Shown one piece after another: positions 34,972 through 44,609 of a stretch of DNA of 64,000 bases. How positions within the stretch are numbered: position 1 is the stretch's first letter; each line of letters begins with the position of its first letter. The notes beneath the pieces are model-generated. The model saw only the letters and a program-made list of their open reading frames with translations, was not told where the DNA came from and ran no database searches. Source of the DNA: Chalara sp. BL73 (lineage: Eukaryota; Ascomycota; Leotiomycetes; Helotiales); assembly GCA_918026815.1 (NCBI GenBank), contig CAKJVC010000010.1:2668501-2732500 (forward strand), given 5' to 3'. The position numbers and the translations under genes were made by a program.

Positions 34972-37014
34972 ATGTTGGACTATCAAGTCATGAATCCTTA
35001 CTCTCGACCAGTGTCTGCGATGGACAACAATGCTATCAACAGAGCAGAGAAAGCGATGGATCGAGCAGCATCTCTGCTTAGAGACACAGACACCATTTCA
35101 TCACCACCGGGCGGGCGAGTAAGACGGAAACCTGTAGCCTCAAAACTTTCAGGCTCAAGAAGGTCCCGACCGAGTATTCGGATGTGTCGTTTGAACTCGT
35201 CGGAAGGTGAAATGGGACTATCATCATGGGGCAAGCCTGAGTCCGCCCCTGTCGACATACTGACAACGGAACCACATGCGGATTATATGGGCGAAGGTTC
35301 AAATCCAAGAGACTCGGCGGACCAGACAGAAGCACACAACCTCTACCCAGTCTACAACTATGGCGAGGATATCGGAGACCGCAGTATCGGCGAGCTATAC
35401 TACTCATCTTCGACTACTGTAAACCCAACAAGGGCTAATTTACTCCGACCTCTCACTTTAAAGCCTACTTCCCTCGCCTCACAGCCAAAGCCAAAATCTG
35501 GATCCAAAGACTTCGCCCTCATCGGAGCAATCTGCGCAGCCCATTTCCTCACCCAGGCCGGTCTCGCTCAGTCGATTGCGCCAATACCCCTTATCTCGAA
35601 GAGTTTTACAACCAAAAATCATATCCCTTCGCCTTCGTGGTACAGCGCCGCCTATTCGTTAACGGTCGGGACGTTTATCCTCCCGTCTGGGCGCCTCGGC
35701 GACATCTATGGCCTCAAACGACTTTTTATCATTGGTTGGCTATGGTTCGCGCTCTCCTCTCTCGGCGCCGGCTTCAATCCCCGCATCCTGGAAATCGTCG
35801 ACCAGCAGTCCAGCGGAAGCGGAGAAACCTTTTTCTGCTTTTGCAGAGCTTTGCAGGGGATTGGCCCTGCACTGCTGATGCCCAATGGCCTCGGGATTCT
35901 AGGCCGCACCTATGAGGGGAATAAGAAAAACATGGCCTTCGCACTTTTTGGTGCCAGTGCACCGGTCGGGTTTGTGGTTGGCGCGGCCATGTCGAGTCTT
36001 TTAGCGGAGAAGGCACATTGGAGCTGGGCGTACTGGGCACAGGCTATTGCATGTATGGTCATGGCGGTCATTTCAGTGATTATCATTCCATCCTTTCCAG
36101 CAACCGCAGCCACCACAAGTCAGAAAGATGCTACTACCGAGGATGGAGGTGCAGAAGAGGAACCCATGTGGAAACGGCTGGATCTACCTGGCGCCATCTT
36201 AGGTGTCTTGGCTCTCATCCTCATCAACATCGCTCTCAACCAAGCGCCTCTCGTCTCCTGGTCCACGCCGTACACCTACTTCCTCCTCATCATCGGCCTC
36301 GTAATCCTATCCGTCTTCTTCTTCGTTGAATTCACTCCCTTCCTAGCGCCGCATCCGCTCATCCCGCTATCTATGCTCTCAGCCGACACCTGCTTCGTGC
36401 TCGCCTGTATCGCATGCGGGTGGGGCACATTCGGGATCTGGATTTTCTACCTTTGGGAGTTTTTAGAGACATTACGAACGCTGAACCCGTTGCTGGCAAG
36501 CGCACAATTTTCACCTGCGGCGCTATCTGGACTCCTTGCGGCTGTTACAACTGGGTTTCTCCTATCTAAGACTACCCCACAGGTTATTATGGTGTTGTCT
36601 ATGTCTGCTTTCTTTGTCGGCACTACTCTCATTGCTACCGCGCCGGTGGATCAGATCTACTGGGTGCAGGCTTTCCTCTCTATCATTGTGATGCCATGGG
36701 GAATGGATATGTCGTTCCCCTCGGCGACCATTCTCCTGAGCAGCAAAGTCGGGCATGAAAATCAAGGTGTGGCGATGAGTTTGGTGAACACAGTGGTTAA
36801 TTACTCGATAAGCGTTGGGTTGGGGCTAGCAGGAACGGTGCAGGATAGCGTTGATGAAAACAAGACACAGGTTTTGAAAGGTTTCAGGGGTGCTTGGTAT
36901 TTTGGCATGGGTTTAAGCGGCGTTGGGATTATAGTCTCTGTTTTCTTTCTAGCGCTAACAGCATTTACTGCTAGGCGTGTTCGGAGACTAAAGGAGGAAG
37001 CTGCAGAGCCTTGA
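34972..37014 (+). CDS. MFS transporter, DHA2 (14-helix) drug:H+ antiporter-like
   Basis: Single exon, 680 residues from the ATG at 34972 (the upstream in-frame codon is a TTG). About 180 hydrophilic residues precede the first membrane segment (FALIGAICAAHFLTQAGLAQSIA). Motifs include the first-loop GRLGDIYGLKRLF, RALQGIGPALLMPNGLGIL and FALFGASAPVGFVVGAAM (motif C-like). About 13-14 hydrophobic segments follow, with a charged loop near residues 380-395. The family exports small organic molecules from the cell. The long N-terminal tail is rich in Ser and Arg and may be regulatory. It lies downstream of the tyrosinase gene in the same orientation, separated by the hAT-like relic, and is the obvious candidate exporter for the polyketide product. 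Confidence 0.88.
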   Translation: MLDYQVMNPYSRPVSAMDNNAINRAEKAMDRAASLLRDTDTISSPPGGRVRRKPVASKLSGSRRSRPSIRMCRLNSSEGEMGLSSWGKPESAPVDILTTEPHADYMGEGSNPRDSADQTEAHNLYPVYNYGEDIGDRSIGELYYSSSTTVNPTRANLLRPLTLKPTSLASQPKPKSGSKDFALIGAICAAHFLTQAGLAQSIAPIPLISKSFTTKNHIPSPSWYSAAYSLTVGTFILPSGRLGDIYGLKRLFIIGWLWFALSSLGAGFNPRILEIVDQQSSGSGETFFCFCRALQGIGPALLMPNGLGILGRTYEGNKKNMAFALFGASAPVGFVVGAAMSSLLAEKAHWSWAYWAQAIACMVMAVISVIIIPSFPATAATTSQKDATTEDGGAEEEPMWKRLDLPGAILGVLALILINIALNQAPLVSWSTPYTYFLLIIGLVILSVFFFVEFTPFLAPHPLIPLSMLSADTCFVLACIACGWGTFGIWIFYLWEFLETLRTLNPLLASAQFSPAALSGLLAAVTTGFLLSKTTPQVIMVLSMSAFFVGTTLIATAPVDQIYWVQAFLSIIVMPWGMDMSFPSATILLSSKVGHENQGVAMSLVNTVVNYSISVGLGLAGTVQDSVDENKTQVLKGFRGAWYFGMGLSGVGIIVSVFFLALTAFTARRVRRLKEEAAEP

Positions 37015-38065
37015 GATGAAATTTTTGTTTAGAGAATAGAGGTGATATGATACATGACGCATTTGGAAAAGTTCCCAAGCCGTAATTCTCGAGCTTTGAA
37101 AACAAGTGTTACAAATGCATAAAATTAGTGGCCCAAAGTATCTGTGCATGCCCACCTCACAACGCAAACGCATGCTTCACTGAAAATTACACTTCTATAT
37201 AATCTATATATCTTCTCTATATATAATCTCTATACGAAGCTCTGGCCAAAAGTATTGATACTGCGCTAACAAGGGGGCCCATGTTCACCCGTGTAAATCA
37301 ACATCAAATTTCTATACAGACACTCTACAAAATCTGTGGCCTTATTCATTGCTCTGTGTCAACTTCCCCAACTAAATTATTATTGAACTTCGTGCGCTAT
37401 TCTTTCTTTCGACTACTTTCTATATGTTCATTCCTTTTTTTATACTTAAATATTTCTTTAATATGCGATATAATTCGATTTGCCCAAGCTTTGAATCGAT
37501 TTATAAAAAAGGTTTCCCAACAGTTTGTTCAATCTCTGGCTAACTCAGCGTTTAACGTAGCACAATTTTTTTTAGAAGTAGTTTTTTTTATTTACTACTA
37601 AGTCGGTTTTATTGCGTTTAAATCAGGAAAGTTTCCTGGCCAAAAAAGCTTTCTAATTTGCCAGGCAAAAAACACAGCTTTTTGGTTAGAATAAGTATAT
37701 TGTCATGTCCCGACCCTGGCCGAGCACGTGACTTATCGTAGCCAAGCCACTAGGGCTCCTCTTCCTTAGCTATGGATTCTCGTACTTGTATGATACCACC
37801 ACCGTTGCCCTCTGTATCTGTAGATCCACAGCGCGTGTCGTGACACTCTTACTGGCGCCTACCTACTCATTGATTGCTGCTCCGTTTCCGTGGAAGGAAA
37901 AAGCCTTCGAAAAGTTTTTGAAACTAGTGTCTGACCCCGGAAATTCCGTGCGAATAAAGCTTGCACATTTACTCGCCTTTGGTATTGTCCGCCAGCATGT
38001 TGTTACAAGGCGAGTTCACGTAACCGGCGCGGTGCATTTTGGCATATGCACGGTCTTAATTCACT
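37015..38065. other. Intergenic, AT-rich, with a possible LTR fragment
   Basis: 37200-37700 is AT-rich low-complexity DNA. At 37701 the sequence TGTCATGTCCCGACCCTGGC resembles the start of fungal Ty3/gypsy LTRs, but no matching end or target duplication was found. The GPI3 promoter must lie in the last few hundred bases. Confidence 0.4.
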
Positions 38066-39546
38066 ATGCCGTACAATATCGCCATGGTTAGCGATTTCTT
38101 TTTCCCTCAGCCTGGCGGAGTCGAAAGTCATATCTATCAACTCTCCACCAAGCTCATCGATCGAGGACACAAAGTCATCATTATAACGCACGCCTACGAC
38201 GGGCGCACTGGAGTGCGGTATCTCACGAACGGCCTCAAAGTCTACCACGTGCCCTTTCTCGTCATCTACCGCGCATCTACCTTTCCCACCGTCTTCTCCT
38301 TCTTCCCAATCTTCCGTAATATTGTCATTCGAGAGCAGATCGAGATTGTACATGGCCATCAAAGCTTGAGCAGTCTATGCCATGAAGCTATACTACATGC
38401 GCGAACTATGGGGCTGCGAACTGTTTTCACAGACCATTCGCTGTTTGGATTTGCGGACGCTGCAAGTATCTTGACGAACAAGCTGCTTAAGTTTACGTTG
38501 AGCGACGTAGACCATGTTATCTGCGTCAGCCACACAAGGTAGGCCTTGTTCCTTCGCATCCTATTCACGCCCAACTGACAATTTACAGCAAAGAGAATAC
38601 TGTCCTCCGCGCTTCCCTTGACCCTCTCATGGTATCTGTCATACCCAATGCAGTCGTCGCCCAGGACTTTCGACCTCTCAACCACCCCTCATATCCCTCC
38701 GAAACCTTTCACAGTCACGTCGCGCCCATGCCATCGCACGTTGGACCGCATGACACAATCACAATTGTCGTTGTTTCTCGGCTGTTCTACAACAAGGGGA
38801 CGGATTTATTGGTTGCGGCCATTCCTCGAATATTAGCATCCAATCCAAATGTGCGGTTCATAATAGCTGGTTCAGGACCAAAAGCTATTGATCTGGAACA
38901 AATGCTGGAGAGGAATGTATTGCAAGACCGAGTCGAGATGTTGGGGCCCGTCAGGCACGAGGAAGTACGAAATGTCATGGTACGGGGACACATCTACCTA
39001 CATCCAAGTCTGACAGAAGCTTTTGGCACGGTCATCGTTGAAGCTGCAAGCTGTGGACTATACGTGGTATGCACACAGGTTGGTGGGATCCCAGAGGTGC
39101 TCCCCGCGCATATGACAGTCTTCGCGAAACCAGAAGAAGATGATTTGGTCGCCGCGACAGGCAAGGCTATCGCAGCTCTCCGTTCAAACAAAGTGCGAAG
39201 AGAGCGATTTCACGACCAGGTCAAGATGATGTATTCCTGGACCAACGTCGCTGAACGGACAGAACGCGTTTACGATGGCATATCTGGGATTTTGAGCGAG
39301 GCAGACTTCTATGGATACGATGCTGCGGATGCGGCGAGTTGGAGTGCAACAAGAGGCAGGGCCGGTGTGCAGAGTTTTGCACTTATTGACCGTTTGAAGA
39401 GGTACTATGGCTGTGGGATTTGGGCAGGGAAGCTCTTCTGTCTCTGCGTAGTTATTGACTACCTACTGTTCTTGCTGCTCGAGCTATGGGCCCCGAGAGA
39501 TGCGATTGATATCGCTAGGAATTGGCCGAAGAAGGGCAAGGAGTAA
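38066..39546 (+). CDS. GPI3: GPI-GlcNAc transferase catalytic subunit (PIG-A/Gpi3)
   Basis: Exons 38066-38538 and 38589-39546 (50-nt intron, GTAGGC...TTACAG) give 476 residues. The start [54 protein letters not shown] (the EX7E-type donor-binding element) and VGGIPEVLP are diagnostic of the GT4 family enzyme that transfers GlcNAc from UDP-GlcNAc to phosphatidylinositol, the first step of GPI-anchor synthesis on the cytosolic face of the ER. A C-terminal membrane helix ([18 protein letters not shown]) is present, as in known Gpi3 proteins. Length and motifs look complete. It is normally an essential single-copy gene, so it probably marks the conserved chromosomal backbone between two accessory blocks. 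Confidence 0.95.
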
Positions 39547-40803
39547 CGTGTATCAAGACAACGAGAACAGAGGGGAGATATAGGATAGTCTGTTGAGGAC
39601 GGCTGGTTTCGCAATGATAAAGGTGGCCTATGGTGGTGTCAACCACTGACCAGGAGCTGTGGTTACGCATCTAGTAAGATTGTTGGAGAAGCAAGAAACA
39701 TATGTATTTATCTGCGAAAGCCTAATCAGGTTTTTTGTTAGTCCCATGACATCTGCCTGTATTTATCTTGCCTTGTCGTCCGTCTCGTCCTTCTGTTGAG
39801 CAATACAGCACCTCTCCCGATCTTGCAGGAGATTTCTAAAGTAACCCTAGGCACATGGCCTATCAATTTTATAGCTCCGGCTTTCGCAGTAACTCTAACT
39901 GCCGAAATTAGGTCCCCGGGTGCCGCTACAATTACTTGATGAGAATCCTGGGCTGCACACCGATTCTTAAGGAAGGTCGTTAGTGTTAATGGCAGATTTC
40001 AGCACAATCTGATAGATAGACGTAGCATTTAGTCGATTTAGGGTACCAGCGAAACATGGAATTGATAGCCTTAGAGAGCTTAGCGCTGCTCGACTTATCG
40101 ACGCAGCATGTGTCCACTCAAAAGTATTGCAAGCTATTACGCCTGGCCTTTTCTCCGCAGAATCGTATCTTGTTATAGCCAACCTTCCTTTTACCGGTGC
40201 CAATTTGCAGGTCTCCAAAAGTCACCTCCTTGGCTTCCCATGCGTGCGAAAGGATAACATATTTCTAGGGAATCTTATCGGCAAAAAGGGTGGTCAGACT
40301 GAACTCGCCATTGTCGTTGTATTGAAGTAGGCGTATTATTTAAGGGGCAGACGGCTTAGAAAGTAAAATATGGGGTAAAGGTTAGGATGCAACTTGCAAA
40401 TATTATCGGCTCAATCGATCCGGAAACTTTCAGTGATTATATTAATGCTATTTTCTAAGCTTTACAATTGTTAAAGTTGAAAATATAGTCGATTAAAAAT
40501 AAGTGTTGTATTGTGCTGGGGTCGATTTCTTCCCTTTGATAAATTGTCACGTGATACACATGAGTGGTCAGTCATGTGACCTGGGAAGCTTGAGTGGTAT
40601 ATAAGCTTTGCTTTCGGTATGGAGGCATATTAATCAACAATACAACACACAACTCACCTATTTACCCTTTAATATTTTACACCTTTATAAACTATTGACG
40701 TTTATTTATTATACTAGGGATCCCGAGTTGTGTACAACCCGTGCTAGACTGAAAGGCTTGCTTTATATGGGGGCAAGCCCCCAAACTTCGCTGCGCTCAG
40801 AGC
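39547..40803. other. Intergenic with an LTR-like segment
   Basis: No gene was found. Around 40546-40650 the DNA starts TGTCACGTGATACACATGAG, contains GTCATGTGACC and a TATATAAG box, and ends in CAACAATACAACACA, the plan of a solo LTR; neither end nor target duplication is certain. A perfect hairpin GGGGGCAAGCCCCC lies at 40769-40782. Confidence 0.4.
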
Positions 40804-41053
40804 CTGTAGGATGCAAACTTGTAGTATGCAAACCTGTAAATTTGTAGCACGTAAACTTGTAGCACATAAACCTGTAGTATATAAACCTGTAGCATGTAAA
40901 CTTGTAGCATGTAAACTTGTAGCATGTAAACTTGTAGTATGTAGACTTGTTACGAGCAGATTATAAAATGCAAATCTGTAGGCCTGTAGCATGCAAGCCT
41001 GTAGTATGCAGACTTATAGCACTTGTAGCATGTAAACCTGTAGTATATAAACT
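40804..41053. repeat. 15-bp minisatellite
   Basis: About 13 degenerate tandem copies of a 15-bp unit near TTGTAGCATGTAAAC. The three central copies (about 40890-40935) are almost identical and the outer copies diverge. The unit is a multiple of three, so the minus strand reads as a repeating five-residue LHATS-like peptide, but no gene context supports translation. Confidence 0.85.
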
Positions 41054-41959
41054 TGCTTTTACTCCTGGCTTTTTTATTTCGCTGTGTCTAGCTTTTGCAG
41101 CTAACGCACTAAACAGCTTGTAAACGGCCTGTAAAAAAGCCTGTAAAAAAGCCTGTAAAAAAGTCAATTTGGGAGGCTAAACCCCCAAGCTTTTTCATTT
41201 CGCTGCGCTCAGCTTTTATTAGCAACGTACAAAAGTACAGTTACACGACTAAACTATAAAATCGATTAAATTGAAAGCAGTCAATTTTGTATTAATGCTG
41301 TAAAATGTTGTAAAATCAAGGCATAAAATCAAATTTTACTGTATAGGGGGGCGGTACCCTCTCAACCCTCTTTTCAGAAAATACATCCTGATAGAACCAC
41401 AAATTCCAGTGCAGACGGGAGGTCAAGAAACCCCTAACAAATGATTCTTAAAACCCTCCTTATAAAAATCCTTGAAACCCTGAGAGGGCTCTAAGCTGCA
41501 TGGTAGTAGGGGGTGTAATATTAGCTATATTATTTATAAAAATAATAATAAAAAAAGTGTTCTACTTTTTTTTACCAGGGGCGTGCATTCAGTTAAACCG
41601 GATAAACTAGTAATGTGGTCAAGCCGGCATAGCCGTCAAACCCCACCTGGGGAACGGGAACCAGTCCCGCAACTCAAGAATGGCTGTCGGCGTTTGCCGA
41701 GTATTGAAGGCAAGGTACTCCGCGTAGAAATGATAGCTACTACATGAGTTCTTGCGGAGATTAATATTTGCAGGGTCGTAATAACATATGAAGCAGAGGA
41801 GATTATAACTTACGGGTGCTTTACAGCCAACCAGTTATTTAATTTGCTGGCGTAAATCTATTTGTTTAACTATTCATCAGGATTCACCTAAAGGCAAATT
41901 CTCTCTCAAGAACGATCTAATACCAGACATAAAACCATTGCTGCAGGTGAAATCTTCAC
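41054..41959. other. Repeat-rich intergenic upstream of the AtuA-like gene
   Basis: It contains (CCTGTAAAAAAG)n-type short repeats near 41130-41162 and a second copy of the phrase TTCGCTGCGCTCAG (first at about 40787, again at about 41199). A CGGATA site at 41599-41604 lies 360 bases before the AtuA start. No gene was recognised. Confidence 0.5.
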
Positions 41960-43967
41960 ATGATGTTAATCAAGCAAGAACCGCCAGTCAAGCAAGGCCG
42001 ACGTGCCGTTCGCATCGCAAATTGCTCAGGGGCGCAATATGATCCGGGACGACAAATGCGAAAACAGGCCAGCTTGGGAGACGTCGATTTCTTGACGGGG
42101 GACTGGCTGGCGGAAAATAATCTGGCGCAGGAAGCAGCTGCCATGTTGTCCGGTACAGGAGAGGGTTTTAAGAAAAAGACGTGGGATGCGCTGCAGCAGA
42201 GCATGGACATCATTGCAGAAAAACGCATCAAAGTTGTAGTCAACGGCGGAGGGTTGAACCCAAAAGCATTGGCCTGGCGTTGCCAGGAGTTGATCAACAA
42301 CAACAACTACAATCTTAAAGTTGCTTTTGTGTCGGGCGACAATCGCCTTACCCAAGTCAAGGAGTCCTTCAACAACCACGGAAGCCTTCCTCAGCATTTC
42401 CACGACGACGTGAAGAACGCTGCCCTGGCGAAAACGAAGGAAGCCAGGAGCGACCTTAAGGATAGCGATTTTCTCGCCTCGAATGCATACCTGGGAGCCC
42501 GAGCCATCGTAAAAGGTCTCGAGAATGGCGCGGATATCATTATATGTGGCCGTGTGGCCGATGCATCTCCAGTCGTCGCCGCAGCGTGGTGGTGGCATGG
42601 ATGGTCTGATCAAGACTACCATCGTCTCGCTGGGGCTCTTATCGCAGGCCATCTCGTCGAGTGTTCTGCATACGTGACAGGTTCAAACTTCTCTGGCTTC
42701 CACAGGTTTGATCTCGATACCTTTGTCGATGTGGGCTTTCCAATTGTTGAGGTAGCAGAGGATGGGACCTGCATTGTCACCAAGCATGAGGGAACAAATG
42801 GAATGGTGACTGAAGACACGGTTCGCTGCCAGTTGCTCTACGAGATTCAGGGCAGTAGCTATCTCAATAGCGACGTAAAAGCAGTTCTGGACCATGTGGA
42901 GGTCCATGAAATTGGGAAAGACAGAATCAAAGTCTGTGGGATTACTGGTCGTCCACCTCCTCCAACCACAAAGCTTGCCATCTTTTACGCTGGGGGATTC
43001 GAAGCGCAAATACTGGTCAACGCAGCTGGATATGCGACCTCGAAGAAGTTTGTTCTGTTTGAGAAGCAGATCCGTATTGCTTTGTCACAAGCGGGCCTGG
43101 CAGAGTCATTCACGGAGCTAGAGTTCCAAGTGTAAGCCCTCTATCTATAATGCTATGTAAAGCATGGGTTAACAGGTGGTTTTACCTCAGGATCGGAAAG
43201 CCCCAGCCAAATCCTCAGTCACAATTGCAAAGTACCACCTATTGTCGAGTATACATGCAGTCAATTTCCAAGGAGCCAATTCTTGCTTTGTCGCAAATTT
43301 TTGACGACGAGATCATGCAGCATTACTCAGGTAAGGCGGATAGGTTTCGGGGACTCATCTGAGCCGGTTGGCTAACATCAGTCTAGGGTGGCATATGTCG
43401 GCAGATCTAAGAACGATGGCACCAAAATCATTCTACGCTTATTATCCTGCCATTCTATTACAGGACGAACTGAACGAGGCGGTGCACTTTCTAGCCTCAG
43501 ATGGTACTGTTGCAAATTCATTTGGAAGTGGTCATCCTTCGAAATATGAGGCTTTGGAAAAGAACCCAAGCTATGATAGTGTGAATCATTTGCCTCTCGA
43601 TTCTTTTGGATCTGCCACTTCGAGGCGTCTTGGTGACATCGCCCTAGGAAGATCTGGCGACAAGGGCCCAAACATTAGTTGCGGCCTCTTCGTGCATCAA
43701 TCTGATACTTGGGAGTGGTTCCGCTCCTTTATGACACTGAAAAGATTCACTGGTTTGATTGGTGACGATGGGGAGGATGAATATCATATTGAACGTGTTG
43801 AGTTCCCGAAGATATACGCCGTCCATTTTGTCATATACGGGATTTTAGGTCGTGGTGTGAGTAGTTCAAAACTATTAGATAACAGGGGCAAGGGGTTTGC
43901 AGACTATATCCGAGATAAACTTATTGACATACCTGATAAATTTCCGACCTGGATTGATATCGACTAG
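41960..43967 (+). CDS. AtuA-like acyclic terpene utilisation family protein (DUF1446)
   Basis: Exons 41960-43131, 43191-43330 and 43387-43967 give 630 residues. The second intron acceptor at 43190 was preferred over one at 43175 because it yields FQVIGKPQPNPQSQ, which fits the family. The N-terminal two thirds (VRIANCSGAQYDPG, VVNGGGLNPKALA, ADIIICGRVADASPVVAA) are the AtuA core. The C-terminal part (LGDIALGRSGDKGPNISCGL) is the ferredoxin-fold tail fused in fungal members. Bacterial AtuA belongs to the citronellol/geraniol degradation locus, where its biochemical role is still unclear. There is no signal peptide. Its neighbour on the right converges on it. The family call is strong; a role in terpenoid breakdown is inference from name and context. 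Confidence 0.9.
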
Positions 43968-44609
43968 AATTGGTCGAGATATTTTAGCAAGGGTAATAAT
44001 CATTTAAGTACAGATATTGAAATTAAATTTAGAGCAAGATATGTGATTAAGGTGCTCAAACTTTCTAGATATTCTCTTCTAAAGAAATCTTCTAACAGAT
44101 GTGCATTTTGGTTTTTTAAGGCTTGGTATTTGCGGTGCGAAATGTGGAGTTTTTCAAACCAATTTTTCAGGAGAGTAAGCAACCGGAATACTTTCATTAA
44201 GGGCATACAGTAACATGGAAGATAGACAAGCGCACGCCGTCATCAAAATTCCAAGTGCTAGCTGAAGTTAAAGACTAGATGAACTAAATTGTGTGTAAAA
44301 AAACCCTGTTGAATGCTTACAAAAGTCGGCTTTATTATAGAGAAGAATATACTAGAAGTTCAGCTGGATGAGTAGATTCCTTGTAATGGTGGCATCGACT
44401 AAATGAATTTCCTTCATGAATGCAAGTTTGATACTTGGATTGGGTTCAACCATGGTTTGCCCCTTCTCAAAATTGACAAGTTGAATTCATTTCAATATCA
44501 GAATTATAAAGACACTGGCCATGGAACGACACACTACCTAATCAAATCTGATCTAAATCATCACCCCATCTACGTATGTATACCCATTGCCTACTCCAAG
44601 AGTGTGTGG
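43968..44609. other. Convergent 3' intergenic region
   Basis: AT-rich space between two convergent genes; it should hold both terminators. No other feature was found. Confidence 0.5.

Noticed and set aside
38003..38362. 119-codon minus-strand ORF
   Set aside because: It is the shadow of the first GPI3 exon.
40804..41053. CRISPR-like repeat array
   Set aside because: Units are contiguous 15-mers without unique spacers, in a fungal genome; it is a minisatellite.
41600..41720. Possible tRNA-like fold
   Set aside because: Some short stems can be drawn, but no cloverleaf with A and B boxes or anticodon arm was found.
43141..43190. Earlier acceptor (AACAG, ending 43175) for AtuA intron 1
   Set aside because: It keeps frame but inserts five residues (WFYLR) before the IGKPQPNP segment; the acceptor at 43190 fits the family better.
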